Assembly: GCF_040822085.1 (NCBI RefSeq)
Contig: NZ_CP162006.1
Location: forward strand, 4,712,001 to 4,776,000
Reading direction: 5' to 3'
From: Rhodoferax sp. WC2427
GTDB taxonomy: Bacteria; Pseudomonadota; Gammaproteobacteria; Burkholderiales; Burkholderiaceae_C
Length of the DNA: 64,000 bases
The notes beneath the pieces are model-generated. The model worked only from the letters and a program-made list of their open reading frames with translations. It had not been told where the DNA came from and did no database searches. Both the position numbers and the translations under genes were made by a program. Shown here piece by piece: positions 24,726 through 32,855 of this stretch; positions within the stretch are counted from its first letter, which is position 1; each line of letters opens with the position of its first letter.

Positions 24726-24908
24726 TCAGCGGGTGGTGCGCAGGGCCGCCAGGGCGGCGTAGCGCAATTCGGCGGCATGCCGCGGATCGCGCCCGGCCTG
24801 GGCATCGGCGGATTCCATCAAACCCTGGGCGACACTGCCCTTTTCGGGGGCCGGGGCGGCAGGTTTGGAGGAGGGGAACAGGATATATTGGGTCAACAAG
24901 CTGAACAT
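24726..24908 (-). CDS. Small conserved-looking hypothetical protein (60 aa)
   Basis: The protein begins with a hydrophobic MFSLLTQYILFP and ends in a helical, arginine- and alanine-rich tail (GRDPRHAAELRYAALAALR). It is convergent with the LysR gene, one base from its stop. The tail resembles small uncharacterised proteins of Comamonadaceae that I cannot name. The GGTGG before ATG 24908 is a weak ribosome site. Confidence 0.5.
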   Translation of the reverse strand: MFSLLTQYILFPSSKPAAPAPEKGSVAQGLMESADAQAGRDPRHAAELRYAALAALRTTR

Positions 24909-24989
24909 GGTGGCACCACCGTCTACACGGTGAAAAGTTGCAATAGGGTTAGCATAAGGGTTTTCCCTAGGTCTTCAAGCCCAAAACCA

Positions 24990-25014
24990 TGCACGTACTG
25001 CATAAAGTCGTGCA
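24990..25014. promoter_or_regulatory. Inverted repeat before metallophosphoesterase gene
   Basis: TGCACG (24990-24995) and CGTGCA (25009-25014) form a perfect inverted repeat with a 13-base spacer, 45 bases before the ATG at 25060, in the divergent region between two genes. It could be an operator or a leader hairpin. Confidence 0.35.
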
Positions 25015-25059
25015 CTCCTGCCCAAAATGGGGCGTTTTAGATCTTTCACTGTGCGCACC

Positions 25060-25926
25060 ATGCGAATCCAACTCCTGTCTGACCTGCACCTGGAAGTGCA
25101 CCCCCACTTCGTACCCACCCCCGCGCCCGGGGCCGACGTGCTGGTGCTGGCGGGCGATATCGGCTCCTACCAGGCGGGGTCGCAGTTGGTCGATGCCGAC
25201 TTTGGCCTGGCCCGCTTCTCGCCCCTGCCGCCCTCCGCAGGGGGTGCGGGCTGGCCCACGCCGGTGCTGTTTGTGCCCGGCAACCATGAATACGACGGGC
25301 AGGATTTCGAGGAAGCTCACCATCGCCTGCGCGCCACCTGCGCGCGCCTGGGCCTCATCTGGCTGGAGCGCGAGGTGGTGGAACTGGGTGGCACACGCTT
25401 CATCGGCACCACGCTGTGGAGCGACTTCGATGCCCTTGGCCCACCGGCCGACGACAGCGCCGCCACCCTGGGCCAACAGCTCAAGGCGCGCGACAAGGCC
25501 TTTCGCGCCGCCAACTACTACCTCCAAAAGAACAGCGCCACCCGCCAGGGCCTGCCCATGCTGGCCGACGGCATCCGCGAACAGGCCCTGGTCTGCCAAG
25601 AGTGGCTGCGCAAGGCCCTGGCCGTGCCGTTTAGTGGTAACACCGTGGTGGTGACCCACTTCGCCCCCAGCCTGCACAGCGCCGACCCGCGCTATGGCCG
25701 CACCCCCGGCACCGCCGGGTTCTGCAACGCGCTGGACGACCTGCTGCCCCACGCCCAGCTCTGGCTGCACGGCCACCTGCACGCCCCCAGCGACTACACC
25801 CACCAGGGCTGCCGGGTGGTGGCCAACCCGCTGGGCTATGCGCGCAAAAACGAGCAGGTGGGCTTTTTCGCCAACCAGTGCATCACGCTGGCAGAAACCC
25901 GAGATTTAGGCCAAATCACCCTCTAG
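25060..25926 (+). CDS. Calcineurin-like metallophosphoesterase
   Basis: The 288-residue protein has all metal-binding blocks of the family: SDLHLE, AGDIG, GNHEYDG, THFAPS and GHLHAP. It is a predicted two-metal phosphoesterase; the substrate is unknown. ATG 25060 is chosen because MRIQLLSDLHLE is the normal N-terminus. The last eight sense codons and the TAG stop are contributed by element copy R8, so the protein tail (RDLGQITL) is element-derived. Confidence 0.88.
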   Translation: MRIQLLSDLHLEVHPHFVPTPAPGADVLVLAGDIGSYQAGSQLVDADFGLARFSPLPPSAGGAGWPTPVLFVPGNHEYDGQDFEEAHHRLRATCARLGLIWLEREVVELGGTRFIGTTLWSDFDALGPPADDSAATLGQQLKARDKAFRAANYYLQKNSATRQGLPMLADGIREQALVCQEWLRKALAVPFSGNTVVVTHFAPSLHSADPRYGRTPGTAGFCNALDDLLPHAQLWLHGHLHAPSDYTHQGCRVVANPLGYARKNEQVGFFANQCITLAETRDLGQITL

Positions 25927-25961
25927 CGCTTACTGCATCAGCACAAGCAGCTATCAAATCA
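25905..25961 (+). repeat. Interspersed element copy R8, overlapping a gene 3' end
   Basis: GATTTAGGCCAAATCACCCT followed by CTAGCGCTTACTGCATCAGC aligns base for base with copy R2 and ends GCAGCTATCAAATC. Its conserved CTAG provides the stop codon TAG of the metallophosphoesterase gene. Confidence 0.85.
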
Positions 25962-26078
25962 GGACCAATCCCTGCATTTGCGCTGGATCAAATTCCGCGC
26001 GCTGTAACCGTCCTGTACCCGCTGGCAGGTGGCAAAATTTGCAACAGTCGCCCAGCTTTGCACAACAGGAGTCCGCCC

Positions 26079-27734
26079 ATGTCACCCCCCCGTACCCCCT
26101 ACCCATGGTGGCGCAGCGCCGTGGTCTACCAGGTTTATCCGCGCAGCTTTGCCGATGGCAATGGCGACGGGATTGGCGATATTGCCGGGCTGCGTGCACG
26201 CCTGCCCTACCTGGCAGACCTGGGCATCGACGCGGTGTGGATCAACCCCTGGTACCCCTCGCCCATGAAGGACGCGGGCTATGACGTGGCCGACTACCGC
26301 GACATCGAGCCGCTGTTTGGCACCCTGGCCGAAGCCGAGGCGCTGCTGCAGGAAGCCCACGCCCTGGGGCTGCGGGTGCTGCTGGACATCGTGCCCAACC
26401 ACTGCTCCGACCAGCATGTGTGGTTCCAGCAGGCCCTGAAAGCCGCGCCCGGCTCGCCCGAGCGCGACCGCTTCATCTTCCGCCCCGGCAAGGGTGCGAA
26501 CGGCGACAGCCCGCCCAACGACTGGGTCAGCGAGTTCGGCGGCCCGGCCTGGAGCCGCACCACCAGCCCCGACGGCCAACCTGGCGACTGGTATTTGCGC
26601 ATCTTTGCCCCCGAGCAGCCCGATTTCAACTGGGACAACCCGGAAGTGCTGGCCGAATTTGAAAAGACCCTGCGCTTCTGGTTCGACCGGGGTGTGGACG
26701 GCTTCCGCATCGACGTGGCCCACGGCCTGGTCAAAGCCGCTGGCTTGCCGGACGTAGGCCAGCGCAGCCTGCCCGCCCACGAAGACGCCAACCACCCGCA
26801 CTGGGACCTGCCCGGCGTGCACGCCATCTACCGCGCCTGGCGCAAGGTGGCCGACAGCTACGACGACCCGCGCATCTTCGTGGCCGAGGCCTGGGTGCAC
26901 CCCGGCGACCGGCTGGCCCGCTATGTGCGCAGCGACGAGCTGCACACCGCCTTCAATTTCGACTACCTGGTGGCCCCGTGGCGGGCCGAGCAGCTGCGCG
27001 CCAGCATCGTCGGCACGCTGGCCGCGCATGCCGAGGTGGGCGCGCCACCCACCTGGGTGCTGAGCAACCACGACGTGGCCCGCGAGGTATCGCGCTACGC
27101 CCGGCCCCAAACCAGCGCCCCGCTGCGCTGGCTGGACGACCTGCTGGCCCAGCCCGCCGACTTTGCCCTGGGCCTGCAGCGCGCCCGCGCCGCCGCCCTG
27201 CTGATGCTGGCGCTGCCCGGCGGGGCCTACATGTACCAGGGCGAAGAACTCGGCCTGCCCGAGGTGGAAGACCTGCCCGATGCCGTGCTGCAAGACCCGA
27301 TGTTCGAGCAAACGGGCCGCAAAAGCCGCGGCCGCGACGGCTGCCGCGTGCCGATTCCGTGGGAGGGCGCGCAGCCGCACTTCGGCTTCAGCCCACCCAC
27401 CAGCGCGCCGCCGTGGCTGCCGCAGCCGACTTCCTGGGCGGCCTTGAGTGTGTCGGCGCAAAGCCGTGTCAAGGGCTCGACCCTGGACCTGTACCGCAAG
27501 GCCCTGCAACTGCGGCGCAGCGACATCGGCCTGGGCGGCTTCGGCCTGCAGTGGCTGCCGTCGCCCGAGGGCGCGCTGGTGTTCACCCGCGGCTCGGGCT
27601 TTGTCTGCATGGTGAATGTGTCGGCCGAACCGCTGGCGCTGCCTGCGGGGGCCAAACTGCTACTCAACAGCGGCACGCTGGACGCGCAGGGCCGGGTGCC
27701 TGCCGACACGGCGGTCTGGCTGCATACCTCTTAA
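26079..27734 (+). CDS. GH13 alpha-glucosidase
   Basis: The 551-residue protein has the GH13 blocks: VVYQVYPRSFADGNGDG, DIVPNHCSDQH, GFRIDVAHG (catalytic aspartate), FVAEAW (acid/base glutamate) and LSNHDV. The QVYPRSF start and length fit alpha-glucosidases or oligo-1,6-glucosidases that release glucose from maltose-like sugars. No signal peptide is seen, so it is cytoplasmic. ACAGGAG precedes ATG 26079. No sugar transporter is adjacent; the convergent TetR gene is not an obvious regulator. Confidence 0.92.
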   Translation: MSPPRTPYPWWRSAVVYQVYPRSFADGNGDGIGDIAGLRARLPYLADLGIDAVWINPWYPSPMKDAGYDVADYRDIEPLFGTLAEAEALLQEAHALGLRVLLDIVPNHCSDQHVWFQQALKAAPGSPERDRFIFRPGKGANGDSPPNDWVSEFGGPAWSRTTSPDGQPGDWYLRIFAPEQPDFNWDNPEVLAEFEKTLRFWFDRGVDGFRIDVAHGLVKAAGLPDVGQRSLPAHEDANHPHWDLPGVHAIYRAWRKVADSYDDPRIFVAEAWVHPGDRLARYVRSDELHTAFNFDYLVAPWRAEQLRASIVGTLAAHAEVGAPPTWVLSNHDVAREVSRYARPQTSAPLRWLDDLLAQPADFALGLQRARAAALLMLALPGGAYMYQGEELGLPEVEDLPDAVLQDPMFEQTGRKSRGRDGCRVPIPWEGAQPHFGFSPPTSAPPWLPQPTSWAALSVSAQSRVKGSTLDLYRKALQLRRSDIGLGGFGLQWLPSPEGALVFTRGSGFVCMVNVSAEPLALPAGAKLLLNSGTLDAQGRVPADTAVWLHTS

Positions 27735-27790
27735 GCTATATTATTAATAGCTTCTCACGCTTATAGAATAAGCGCTAGCGGGCATTTAAG
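27733..27790 (-). repeat. Interspersed element copy R9, between convergent genes
   Basis: In reverse orientation: TAAGCTATATTATTAATAGC, TTCTCACGCTTATAGAATAA, GCGCTAGCGGGCATTTAAG. It fills the gap between the GH13 and TetR genes and provides the TAG stop of the TetR gene at 27775-27777. Confidence 0.85.
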
Positions 27791-28422
27791 CCCTCAAAAC
27801 AGGTACCCAGCACCCAGTCGATCACCTGGGCATCGCTGTACTGGCCGCTGGCCTGCAAAAAGCCCAGCACCGGGTCGCAGGCGCGGGCAAACAGGGTGTA
27901 GAGCACGGCAATCGCCGGGATCTGCGGGTTGATCTGCCCGGCCTTTTGCGCCGCCTGGATCCAGCCGCCCAGCTGGTCGCTCACGCCCACCAGTGCATCC
28001 AGGTAGGCCCCGTTGGCCATCAGATTGGCCCGCAGGGTGGAGTTCTGGCTGGGCAGCGAGGGCATTTCGCCCGCCAGTTGCACCTCCATCGCCCAGCGCA
28101 CCATGGCTTTGAGGTTGTCCAGCGGCGGGGCCTCGGCGGGCAGGGTGTCCAGGTAGGCCTGGGTGCGGTGCAGCACGCGCACCATGGCGGCGGCGGCCAG
28201 GTCTTCCTTGCTGGGAAAGTGCTTGTACAGGCTGGCCTTGGCAATGCCCACACCCTGGGCGACTTCGTCCACCGTCATGGCCTCAAAGCCTTTTTCGGCC
28301 AGCAGGCGGTTGACGGTCTGCACGATGGCCTCTTCGCGCGCGGCCAGCATCTGCTGCTTGAAGGAGACCTTGGGGGCTTTGGCGGGGGCGGGGGATTTCA
28401 TGCGGTCGATTTTAGCCCCCAT
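27775..28422 (-). CDS. TetR-family transcriptional regulator
   Basis: The 215-residue protein has a TetR helix-turn-helix (FEAMTVDEVAQGVGIAKASLYKHF region, about 46-70) and a helical ligand domain. It is divergent from the Ala-rich/lipoprotein/FlgH-like trio, so it is a candidate regulator of that set. The start may be ATG 28422 or ATG 28401. Its TAG stop lies in element R9. Confidence 0.88.
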   Translation of the reverse strand: MGAKIDRMKSPAPAKAPKVSFKQQMLAAREEAIVQTVNRLLAEKGFEAMTVDEVAQGVGIAKASLYKHFPSKEDLAAAAMVRVLHRTQAYLDTLPAEAPPLDNLKAMVRWAMEVQLAGEMPSLPSQNSTLRANLMANGAYLDALVGVSDQLGGWIQAAQKAGQINPQIPAIAVLYTLFARACDPVLGFLQASGQYSDAQVIDWVLGTCFEGLNAR

Positions 28423-28446
28423 CGTTTTCCAAAAACAGTACCCGAC

Positions 28447-28474
28447 TATTTTGCTACCAGTAAGTCACAAAATA
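28447..28474. promoter_or_regulatory. Candidate TetR operator
   Basis: TATTTTG and CAAAATA form a perfect 7-base inverted repeat with a 14-base spacer, 25 bases from the TetR start codon. The distance fits autoregulation. Confidence 0.45.
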
Positions 28475-28675
28475 CAGGCCGGGTATACCCCTCGCTTCGC
28501 ACGCCTTTGCCTGCCGCCACGGCACTGCGAAGATATCGGTTCAACGGGTTATTAATCGTACGCCCTCTATTCACCCATTCCGGGATAAATCGGCTCTTTA
28601 TATGTTGATATATATCGGCGGTGTAGCGTCCGGTTGTGCAATGTCAAGCATTGTAAACAGCCGGGTATTCATGGT

Positions 28676-28692
28676 GTTTATTCAAAATAAAC
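28676..28692. promoter_or_regulatory. Perfect palindrome before the FlgH-like trio
   Basis: GTTTATTCAAAATAAAC is a 7-3-7 perfect inverted repeat 65 bases before the ATG of the Ala-rich protein, in an AT-rich context. It is a good operator candidate for control of the trio. Confidence 0.5.
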
Positions 28693-28756
28693 CGTTTATT
28701 TACATGGCAGAATTTATCCATCGCCTTATTTACCTCTTTACCCTGAAAGGATTTTC

Positions 28757-29125
28757 ATGAAAATCAACAGTGCTTCTTCCAGCGCATTGGCGGCACAACA
28801 GGCCGCTGCGGCGGCTAAACAAACCACGCTGGGCAGCTTTGAAAAGAACGCCAAAGAGTTTGGCCCGGTGGCCGCATCGGCGATGGGTTTGGCCAGTGGC
28901 GCAGTCCAAGCCAGCAGCAGCCTGGCCAAGGTGGTAGACGGGGTGGAAAACGAAATAAAAGACGTTGCCACCCACACCGTGGCCCTGGCCACCACGGGTG
29001 CCAACGGGCTGAAAGCCGCCTACAACAGCGTTGCCAACGGCGTGGGCACGGCGGCCTCGGCGGCGGCCAACTACGCGTCGACCGGCGTGTCTGCCGCCGC
29101 CCAGGCGATCAACGCCCTGGTTTAA
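28757..29125 (+). CDS. Small Ala/Ser-rich protein, first gene of FlgH-like trio
   Basis: The 122-residue protein is rich in alanine, serine and small residues, has no cysteine and no signal peptide, and is predicted to be almost all amphipathic helix (for example ASSSLAKVVDGVENEIKDVA). AAAGGA lies before ATG 28757. Composition recalls secreted filament or phasin-like proteins, but no family is recognised. It is followed 15 bases later by a lipoprotein and then a FlgH homologue, suggesting one operon. Confidence 0.7.
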   Translation: MKINSASSSALAAQQAAAAAKQTTLGSFEKNAKEFGPVAASAMGLASGAVQASSSLAKVVDGVENEIKDVATHTVALATTGANGLKAAYNSVANGVGTAASAAANYASTGVSAAAQAINALV

Positions 29126-29140
29126 AAATAATCCCACCAT

Positions 29141-29683
29141 ATGGAAAACTATTACCGGATACTGGCAATCACCACGCTGTGCAGTCTGCAAACGGCGTGC
29201 TCCCTGTTCTCCCCGGTGCCGATATTGGAACTGGTCAAGGCTTCGGGAATTGCGGCCAGCTCGGTCATTGCGGTGGGGCCCAGCAAATCCCGCGATACGG
29301 TCTACCATATCCACCCGACTTTCCACAAAGTCTGTATTGCATTGAATCCGGAATCCCAGGCCCAAGAAATACTGCCGGCCATGCAATCTGAATTGCGGCT
29401 GCACCAGATTGAAAGCCGTATTTACGAACCTGGCACCGGTTTGAATACCTGCGATGTGTGGCTGCATTATGTGGCGGGTATTGAATGGGCCATTCCGCCC
29501 TTCACCAACGAATACAAAACCTACCTCACCACCGCCACCCTGACCCTGCGCACCGCCACCGGGCAGGTGCTGTCGCGCAGCAGCTACGCGCTGGACCCGG
29601 TCTACGGCATGGGCAAGTGGTCGTCGACCCGCAGCAAGATCGCCCCGGTGGTGACCGCCATCGTCACGGGTTTTGAAAACTGA
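29141..29683 (+). CDS. Lipoprotein, possibly Sbal_3080-like
   Basis: The 180-residue protein has a short signal peptide with lipobox LQTAC (C20). The mature part has a VCIALNP segment, a mid-region cysteine (NTCDVWLHY) and repeated beta-type motifs that recall the Sbal_3080 lipoprotein family; that match is from memory and tentative. It should be anchored in the outer membrane. It is followed two bases later by the FlgH-like gene. The ribosome site is weak. Confidence 0.75.
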   Translation: MENYYRILAITTLCSLQTACSLFSPVPILELVKASGIAASSVIAVGPSKSRDTVYHIHPTFHKVCIALNPESQAQEILPAMQSELRLHQIESRIYEPGTGLNTCDVWLHYVAGIEWAIPPFTNEYKTYLTTATLTLRTATGQVLSRSSYALDPVYGMGKWSSTRSKIAPVVTAIVTGFEN

Positions 29684-29685
29684 AC

Positions 29686-30390
29686 ATGAAAGTACCTATG
29701 GCATCCCCCTTTGTACGCGGCCTGTGGCTGCTGCTGTTGGCCACCCTGGCGGCTTGCGCCAGCGACAGCATCATCCCGCCCCCCGTGCGGGCCAACCCGC
29801 TGACCCCGCCCACCGACATCGAGCCCGTGGCCACCGGCGCGATCTTCCGGCAGAACATGACCACCGGCTCGCTGTTTTCCGACCGCCGCAAGCCGCGCAA
29901 GATCGGCGATGCCCTGAAGGTCGATATAGCAGAGAGCATGAACGCCAGCAGCGTGACCAACAGCGACCTCAGCCGCGCCAGCACCCTGGCCTCCAAGGGG
30001 CCGGGCTCGGAATCCAACTCGCTGGGCAGCATTTTGAAAGGCATCATGAACGTGGATGCCAGCGCTTCGGGCAGCGACACCTACAAGGGAAAGGGCAGCA
30101 CCGACAGCAGCAACAAGTTCCAGGGCCGCCTGGCGGCGTCGGTGATCAATGTGCTGTCCAACGGCTACCTGGTGGTGGCGGGCGAGCGCAGCATGGCCTT
30201 CAACAACGGCATCAGCACCCTGCGCTTCTCGGGTGTGGTGAACCCGATCGACATCACCTCGGGCAATGTGGTGGCCTCGGGCGACGTGGTGGACGCGCGG
30301 CTGGAGCTGGTGGGCAAGGGCGATATGAGCGACACGGCCTCGCGCTCGTGGATCCAGCGCATCCTGGCCAAGAGCCTGAGTTTTTGGTGA
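29686..30390 (+). CDS. FlgH-like outer-membrane L-ring protein, outside a flagellar operon
   Basis: The 234-residue lipoprotein has lipobox TLAAC (C24) and the blocks of flagellar L-ring FlgH in order: GAIFRQN, LFSDRRKPRKIGDAL, ESMNASSVTNSD, GKGSTDSSNKFQG, VLSNGYLVVAGE, RFSGVVNPIDITSGN and VDARLELVGKGD. Length matches FlgH (about 230). FlgH normally sits in the flgB-L cluster, but no flagellar gene is in this window; the partners are an Ala-rich protein and a lipoprotein. It may form an outer-membrane ring for another apparatus, or be an additional paralogue. Confidence 0.88.
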   Translation: MKVPMASPFVRGLWLLLLATLAACASDSIIPPPVRANPLTPPTDIEPVATGAIFRQNMTTGSLFSDRRKPRKIGDALKVDIAESMNASSVTNSDLSRASTLASKGPGSESNSLGSILKGIMNVDASASGSDTYKGKGSTDSSNKFQGRLAASVINVLSNGYLVVAGERSMAFNNGISTLRFSGVVNPIDITSGNVVASGDVVDARLELVGKGDMSDTASRSWIQRILAKSLSFW

Positions 30391-30396
30391 TCGGCG

Positions 30397-31308
30397 CTAT
30401 TCGCTCAGCGCGGCCATGGCGGCCTGGGTGAGGGCGGCGCTCAGGGTGTCTAGCACCTCGGACTGCAGGTTCCAGCAGTGCCAGAACAGCTGGATGTGCA
30501 GCGCCTGGCTGGGTGCCAGCTGCACCAGGGCGCCGCTGTCGATCAGGCTGCGGGCCAGCAGCTCGGGCACCACGCTGACCCCCCAACCGGCCAGCACGGC
30601 GCGCACCTGGCCTTCGGAGCTGGGCACAAACAGCTGGCGCAGCGACACCCGCTTCAGGCCAAAGGCCTGGCTGACGAATTCGCGCTGCATGTCGTCCTTG
30701 CGGTTGAAGGCCACAAACGGCACGCTGCGAAAGTTGTGCGCCGTCAGGCCCTGGGGCAGGTGCTGGCGGGCGTAGGCGGCCTGGGCCACGGCCACGTAGC
30801 GCATCGCGCCCAGCGGCACCACCTTGCAGCCGCGCAGGGCCTGCTTCAGGGTGGTGACGCAGCCCATCACCTGGCCTTCGCGCAGCCATTCCTGGGTGAA
30901 GTCCTGGTCGTCGGTGATGATCTCCAGCGGCAGGCCCTGGGCCACCACGGCCTGCAGTGCGCCCATGGCCCAGGTGGCGATGCTGTCGGCGTTGATGGCA
31001 ATCGACACCCGCTCTTCGTCGCGTGCGCCGCCCATGGCGCTGGGGGCCAGCTCCTGCATGTCGCGTTCCAGGTCGGCGCGCAGCAGGCGCAGCTGCTTGG
31101 TGTGCTTGATCAGCAAATGCCCCGCCGCCGTGGGCTTGAGCGGGCGGCTGCGCACCACCAGCACCGTGCCGGCCTGCGCCTCCAGCGAGCGCAGCCGCTG
31201 CGACACCGCCGACTGGGTGATGTTGAGCCGCTGCGCGGCCCTCTCGAAGCCGCCCTCTTCAACGATGGCGGCCAGGCATTCGAGGGCGTCGGGATCAAAG
31301 GTGCTCAT
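30397..31308 (-). CDS. ArgP/IciA-type LysR regulator
   Basis: The 303-residue protein matches the ArgP subgroup: the N-terminus DALECLAAIVEEGGFERAAQ, the helix-turn-helix LNITQSAVSQRL and the conserved effector-domain region ITDDQDFTQEWLREGQV. ArgP senses lysine/arginine and usually controls the LysE/ArgO exporter. No exporter gene is adjacent; instead dadA lies 42 bases upstream on the same strand, so it may be co-transcribed with or regulate amino-acid use. Confidence 0.88.
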   Translation of the reverse strand: MSTFDPDALECLAAIVEEGGFERAAQRLNITQSAVSQRLRSLEAQAGTVLVVRSRPLKPTAAGHLLIKHTKQLRLLRADLERDMQELAPSAMGGARDEERVSIAINADSIATWAMGALQAVVAQGLPLEIITDDQDFTQEWLREGQVMGCVTTLKQALRGCKVVPLGAMRYVAVAQAAYARQHLPQGLTAHNFRSVPFVAFNRKDDMQREFVSQAFGLKRVSLRQLFVPSSEGQVRAVLAGWGVSVVPELLARSLIDSGALVQLAPSQALHIQLFWHCWNLQSEVLDTLSAALTQAAMAALSE

Positions 31309-31350
31309 GGCCCGAATTTAACCCACACCCCGGTGGCCGCCCCCCGCGCC

Positions 31351-32634
31351 TCAGCCGGTATTCTTGAGTCCGCTGAATCCGTTGCCATAACGGGCCAGCG
31401 TGAGCCCTTCCATGCTGATCTCCGGCGTGCGTTTGGACAGCACGTCGGCCATCACCCGGCCGGTCCCGGCGGCCATGGTCCAGCCCAGCGTGCCGTGGCC
31501 GGTGGACAGGTGCAGGTTGGGGTAGGGCGTGCCACCCAGCACGGGAGTGCCGTCGGGGGTCATGGGGCGCAGGCCGGTCCAGAACGTGGCTTGGGAGGTG
31601 TCGCCGCCCTGGGGGAACAGGTCGGTGACCACGTGGTTGAGGGTGTTGCGGCGCTCCTCATGCAATTCCATGCTGTAGCCCGCCAGCTCGGCCGTGCCAC
31701 CCACGCGGATGCGGTCGCCCAGGCGCGTGACGGCCACCTTGTGGGTTTCGTCCATCACGGTGGATTCGGGCGCACCGGCGGCGTTGGTAATGGGCACGGT
31801 GATCGAATAGCCCTTGACCGGGTACACCGGCAGGTGCACGCCCAGCGGCTTGAGCAGGATGGGCGAATAGCTGCCCAGCGCGACCAGGTAGGTGTCGGCA
31901 GTCAGCAGGCCCGCGCTGGTGTGCACGCCGGTGATCTGTTTGCCGTTGGCGGCAATACGGTCGATCTGCACGCCGTAGCGGAACTCCACGCCCAGCGCCT
32001 CGGCCATTTTGGCCAGGGCGTTGGTGAACTTGAAGCAGTCGCCGGTTTCATCGCCCGGCAGGCGCAACGCACCCACAAACTTCTCTTTCACCAGCGCCAG
32101 CGCGGGCTCGTACTGCAGGTAGGCCTCGCGGTCGAGCAACTGGAACGGCACCTTGTATTGCTTGAGGATGTCGATGTCTTTGGCCGTGCCGTCCAGCTGC
32201 TTCTGGGTGCGGAACAGCTGCAACGTGCCCTGGCTGCGGTCGTCGTAGGCAATGCCGGTGTCGGCGCGCAACTGCACCAGGCAGTCGCGGCTGTATTCGG
32301 CCAGCCGCACCATGCGGCCCTTGTTGGTTTGGTAGCGCGCCTCGGTGCAGTTGCGCAGCATCTGCGCGCCCCAGCGCCACATGGCGGGATCGAGCAGCGG
32401 GCGGATCACCAGCGGGCTGTGGTGCATCATCATCCACTGGATGGCCTTGAGGGGCACGCCCGGCCCGGCCCAGGGCGACGAGTAGCCGGGCGACACCTCG
32501 CCCGCATTGCCAAAGCTGGTTTCCAGCGCGGGGCCGGGTTGGCGGTCGATGACCGTCACCTGGTGGCCCGCCTTGGCCAGGTAATACGCCGTGCAGGTGC
32601 CAATCACCCCGCTGCCCAAGATCAATACTTTCAT
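31351..32634 (-). CDS. dadA: D-amino acid dehydrogenase
   Basis: The 427-residue flavoprotein has the FAD motif [17 protein letters not shown] at the N-terminus and the [20 protein letters not shown] segment typical of DadA. It oxidises D-alanine and other D-amino acids to 2-oxo acids and ammonia, feeding electrons to the respiratory chain at the inner membrane. An alanine racemase (dadX) is often beside dadA, but none is here; the divergent gene is an aldehyde dehydrogenase. Confidence 0.93.
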   Translation of the reverse strand: MKVLILGSGVIGTCTAYYLAKAGHQVTVIDRQPGPALETSFGNAGEVSPGYSSPWAGPGVPLKAIQWMMMHHSPLVIRPLLDPAMWRWGAQMLRNCTEARYQTNKGRMVRLAEYSRDCLVQLRADTGIAYDDRSQGTLQLFRTQKQLDGTAKDIDILKQYKVPFQLLDREAYLQYEPALALVKEKFVGALRLPGDETGDCFKFTNALAKMAEALGVEFRYGVQIDRIAANGKQITGVHTSAGLLTADTYLVALGSYSPILLKPLGVHLPVYPVKGYSITVPITNAAGAPESTVMDETHKVAVTRLGDRIRVGGTAELAGYSMELHEERRNTLNHVVTDLFPQGGDTSQATFWTGLRPMTPDGTPVLGGTPYPNLHLSTGHGTLGWTMAAGTGRVMADVLSKRTPEISMEGLTLARYGNGFSGLKNTG

Positions 32635-32681
32635 GCGCCACTCCCTGACTCAAAAACCGTAACAGGCTGCAATATAAGTTG

Positions 32682-32732
32682 CCCTAATTTATTAAGCTAT
32701 TGGTTATTAGAAAATCTAATTCAGAATTAGGG
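32682..32732. promoter_or_regulatory. Clustered CTAATT/AATTAG sites in dadA promoter region
   Basis: CCCTAATT (32682-32689) and AATTAGGG (32725-32732) are perfectly complementary, and between them lie ATTAG-AAAAT-CTAAT and CTAATT-CAG-AATTAG, giving four half-sites in 51 bases, 50-100 bases before dadA. Lrp or LysR-type binding is possible (dadA is Lrp-controlled in enterics). Confidence 0.45.
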
Positions 32733-32773
32733 TGGGTTGTCTGGTGCGGCGGCTGCCACCGCCAGCGGGCATT

Positions 32774-32834
32774 TAAGCAAAATAGCCCCCTTACGCTGAT
32801 AGGACAAGCGTGAGCAGCTACGCTATGCATAGCA
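32774..32834 (+). repeat. Interspersed element copy R10
   Basis: AAGCAAAATAGCCCCCTTAC, GCTGATAGGACAAGCGTGAG and CAGCTACGCTATGCATAGCA. It ends 22 bases before the aldehyde dehydrogenase start. Confidence 0.8.
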
Positions 32835-32855
32835 AAAAAAACCAGGAGACACACC

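Larger units (their letters stand above)
28423..28756. other. AT-rich divergent control region with several palindromes
   Basis: This gap is clearly richer in A+T than its neighbours. It contains TATTTTG (28447-28453) with CAAAATA (28468-28474), CAATG/CATTG (28639-28653) and a perfect GTTTATT/AATAAAC palindrome at 28676-28692. It serves the TetR gene leftward and the FlgH-like trio rightward. No coding frame was seen. Confidence 0.6.

Noticed and set aside
28757..30390. Part of a flagellar operon
   Set aside because: Only FlgH is present; the neighbours are not flagellar and flank on both sides with metabolic or regulatory genes.
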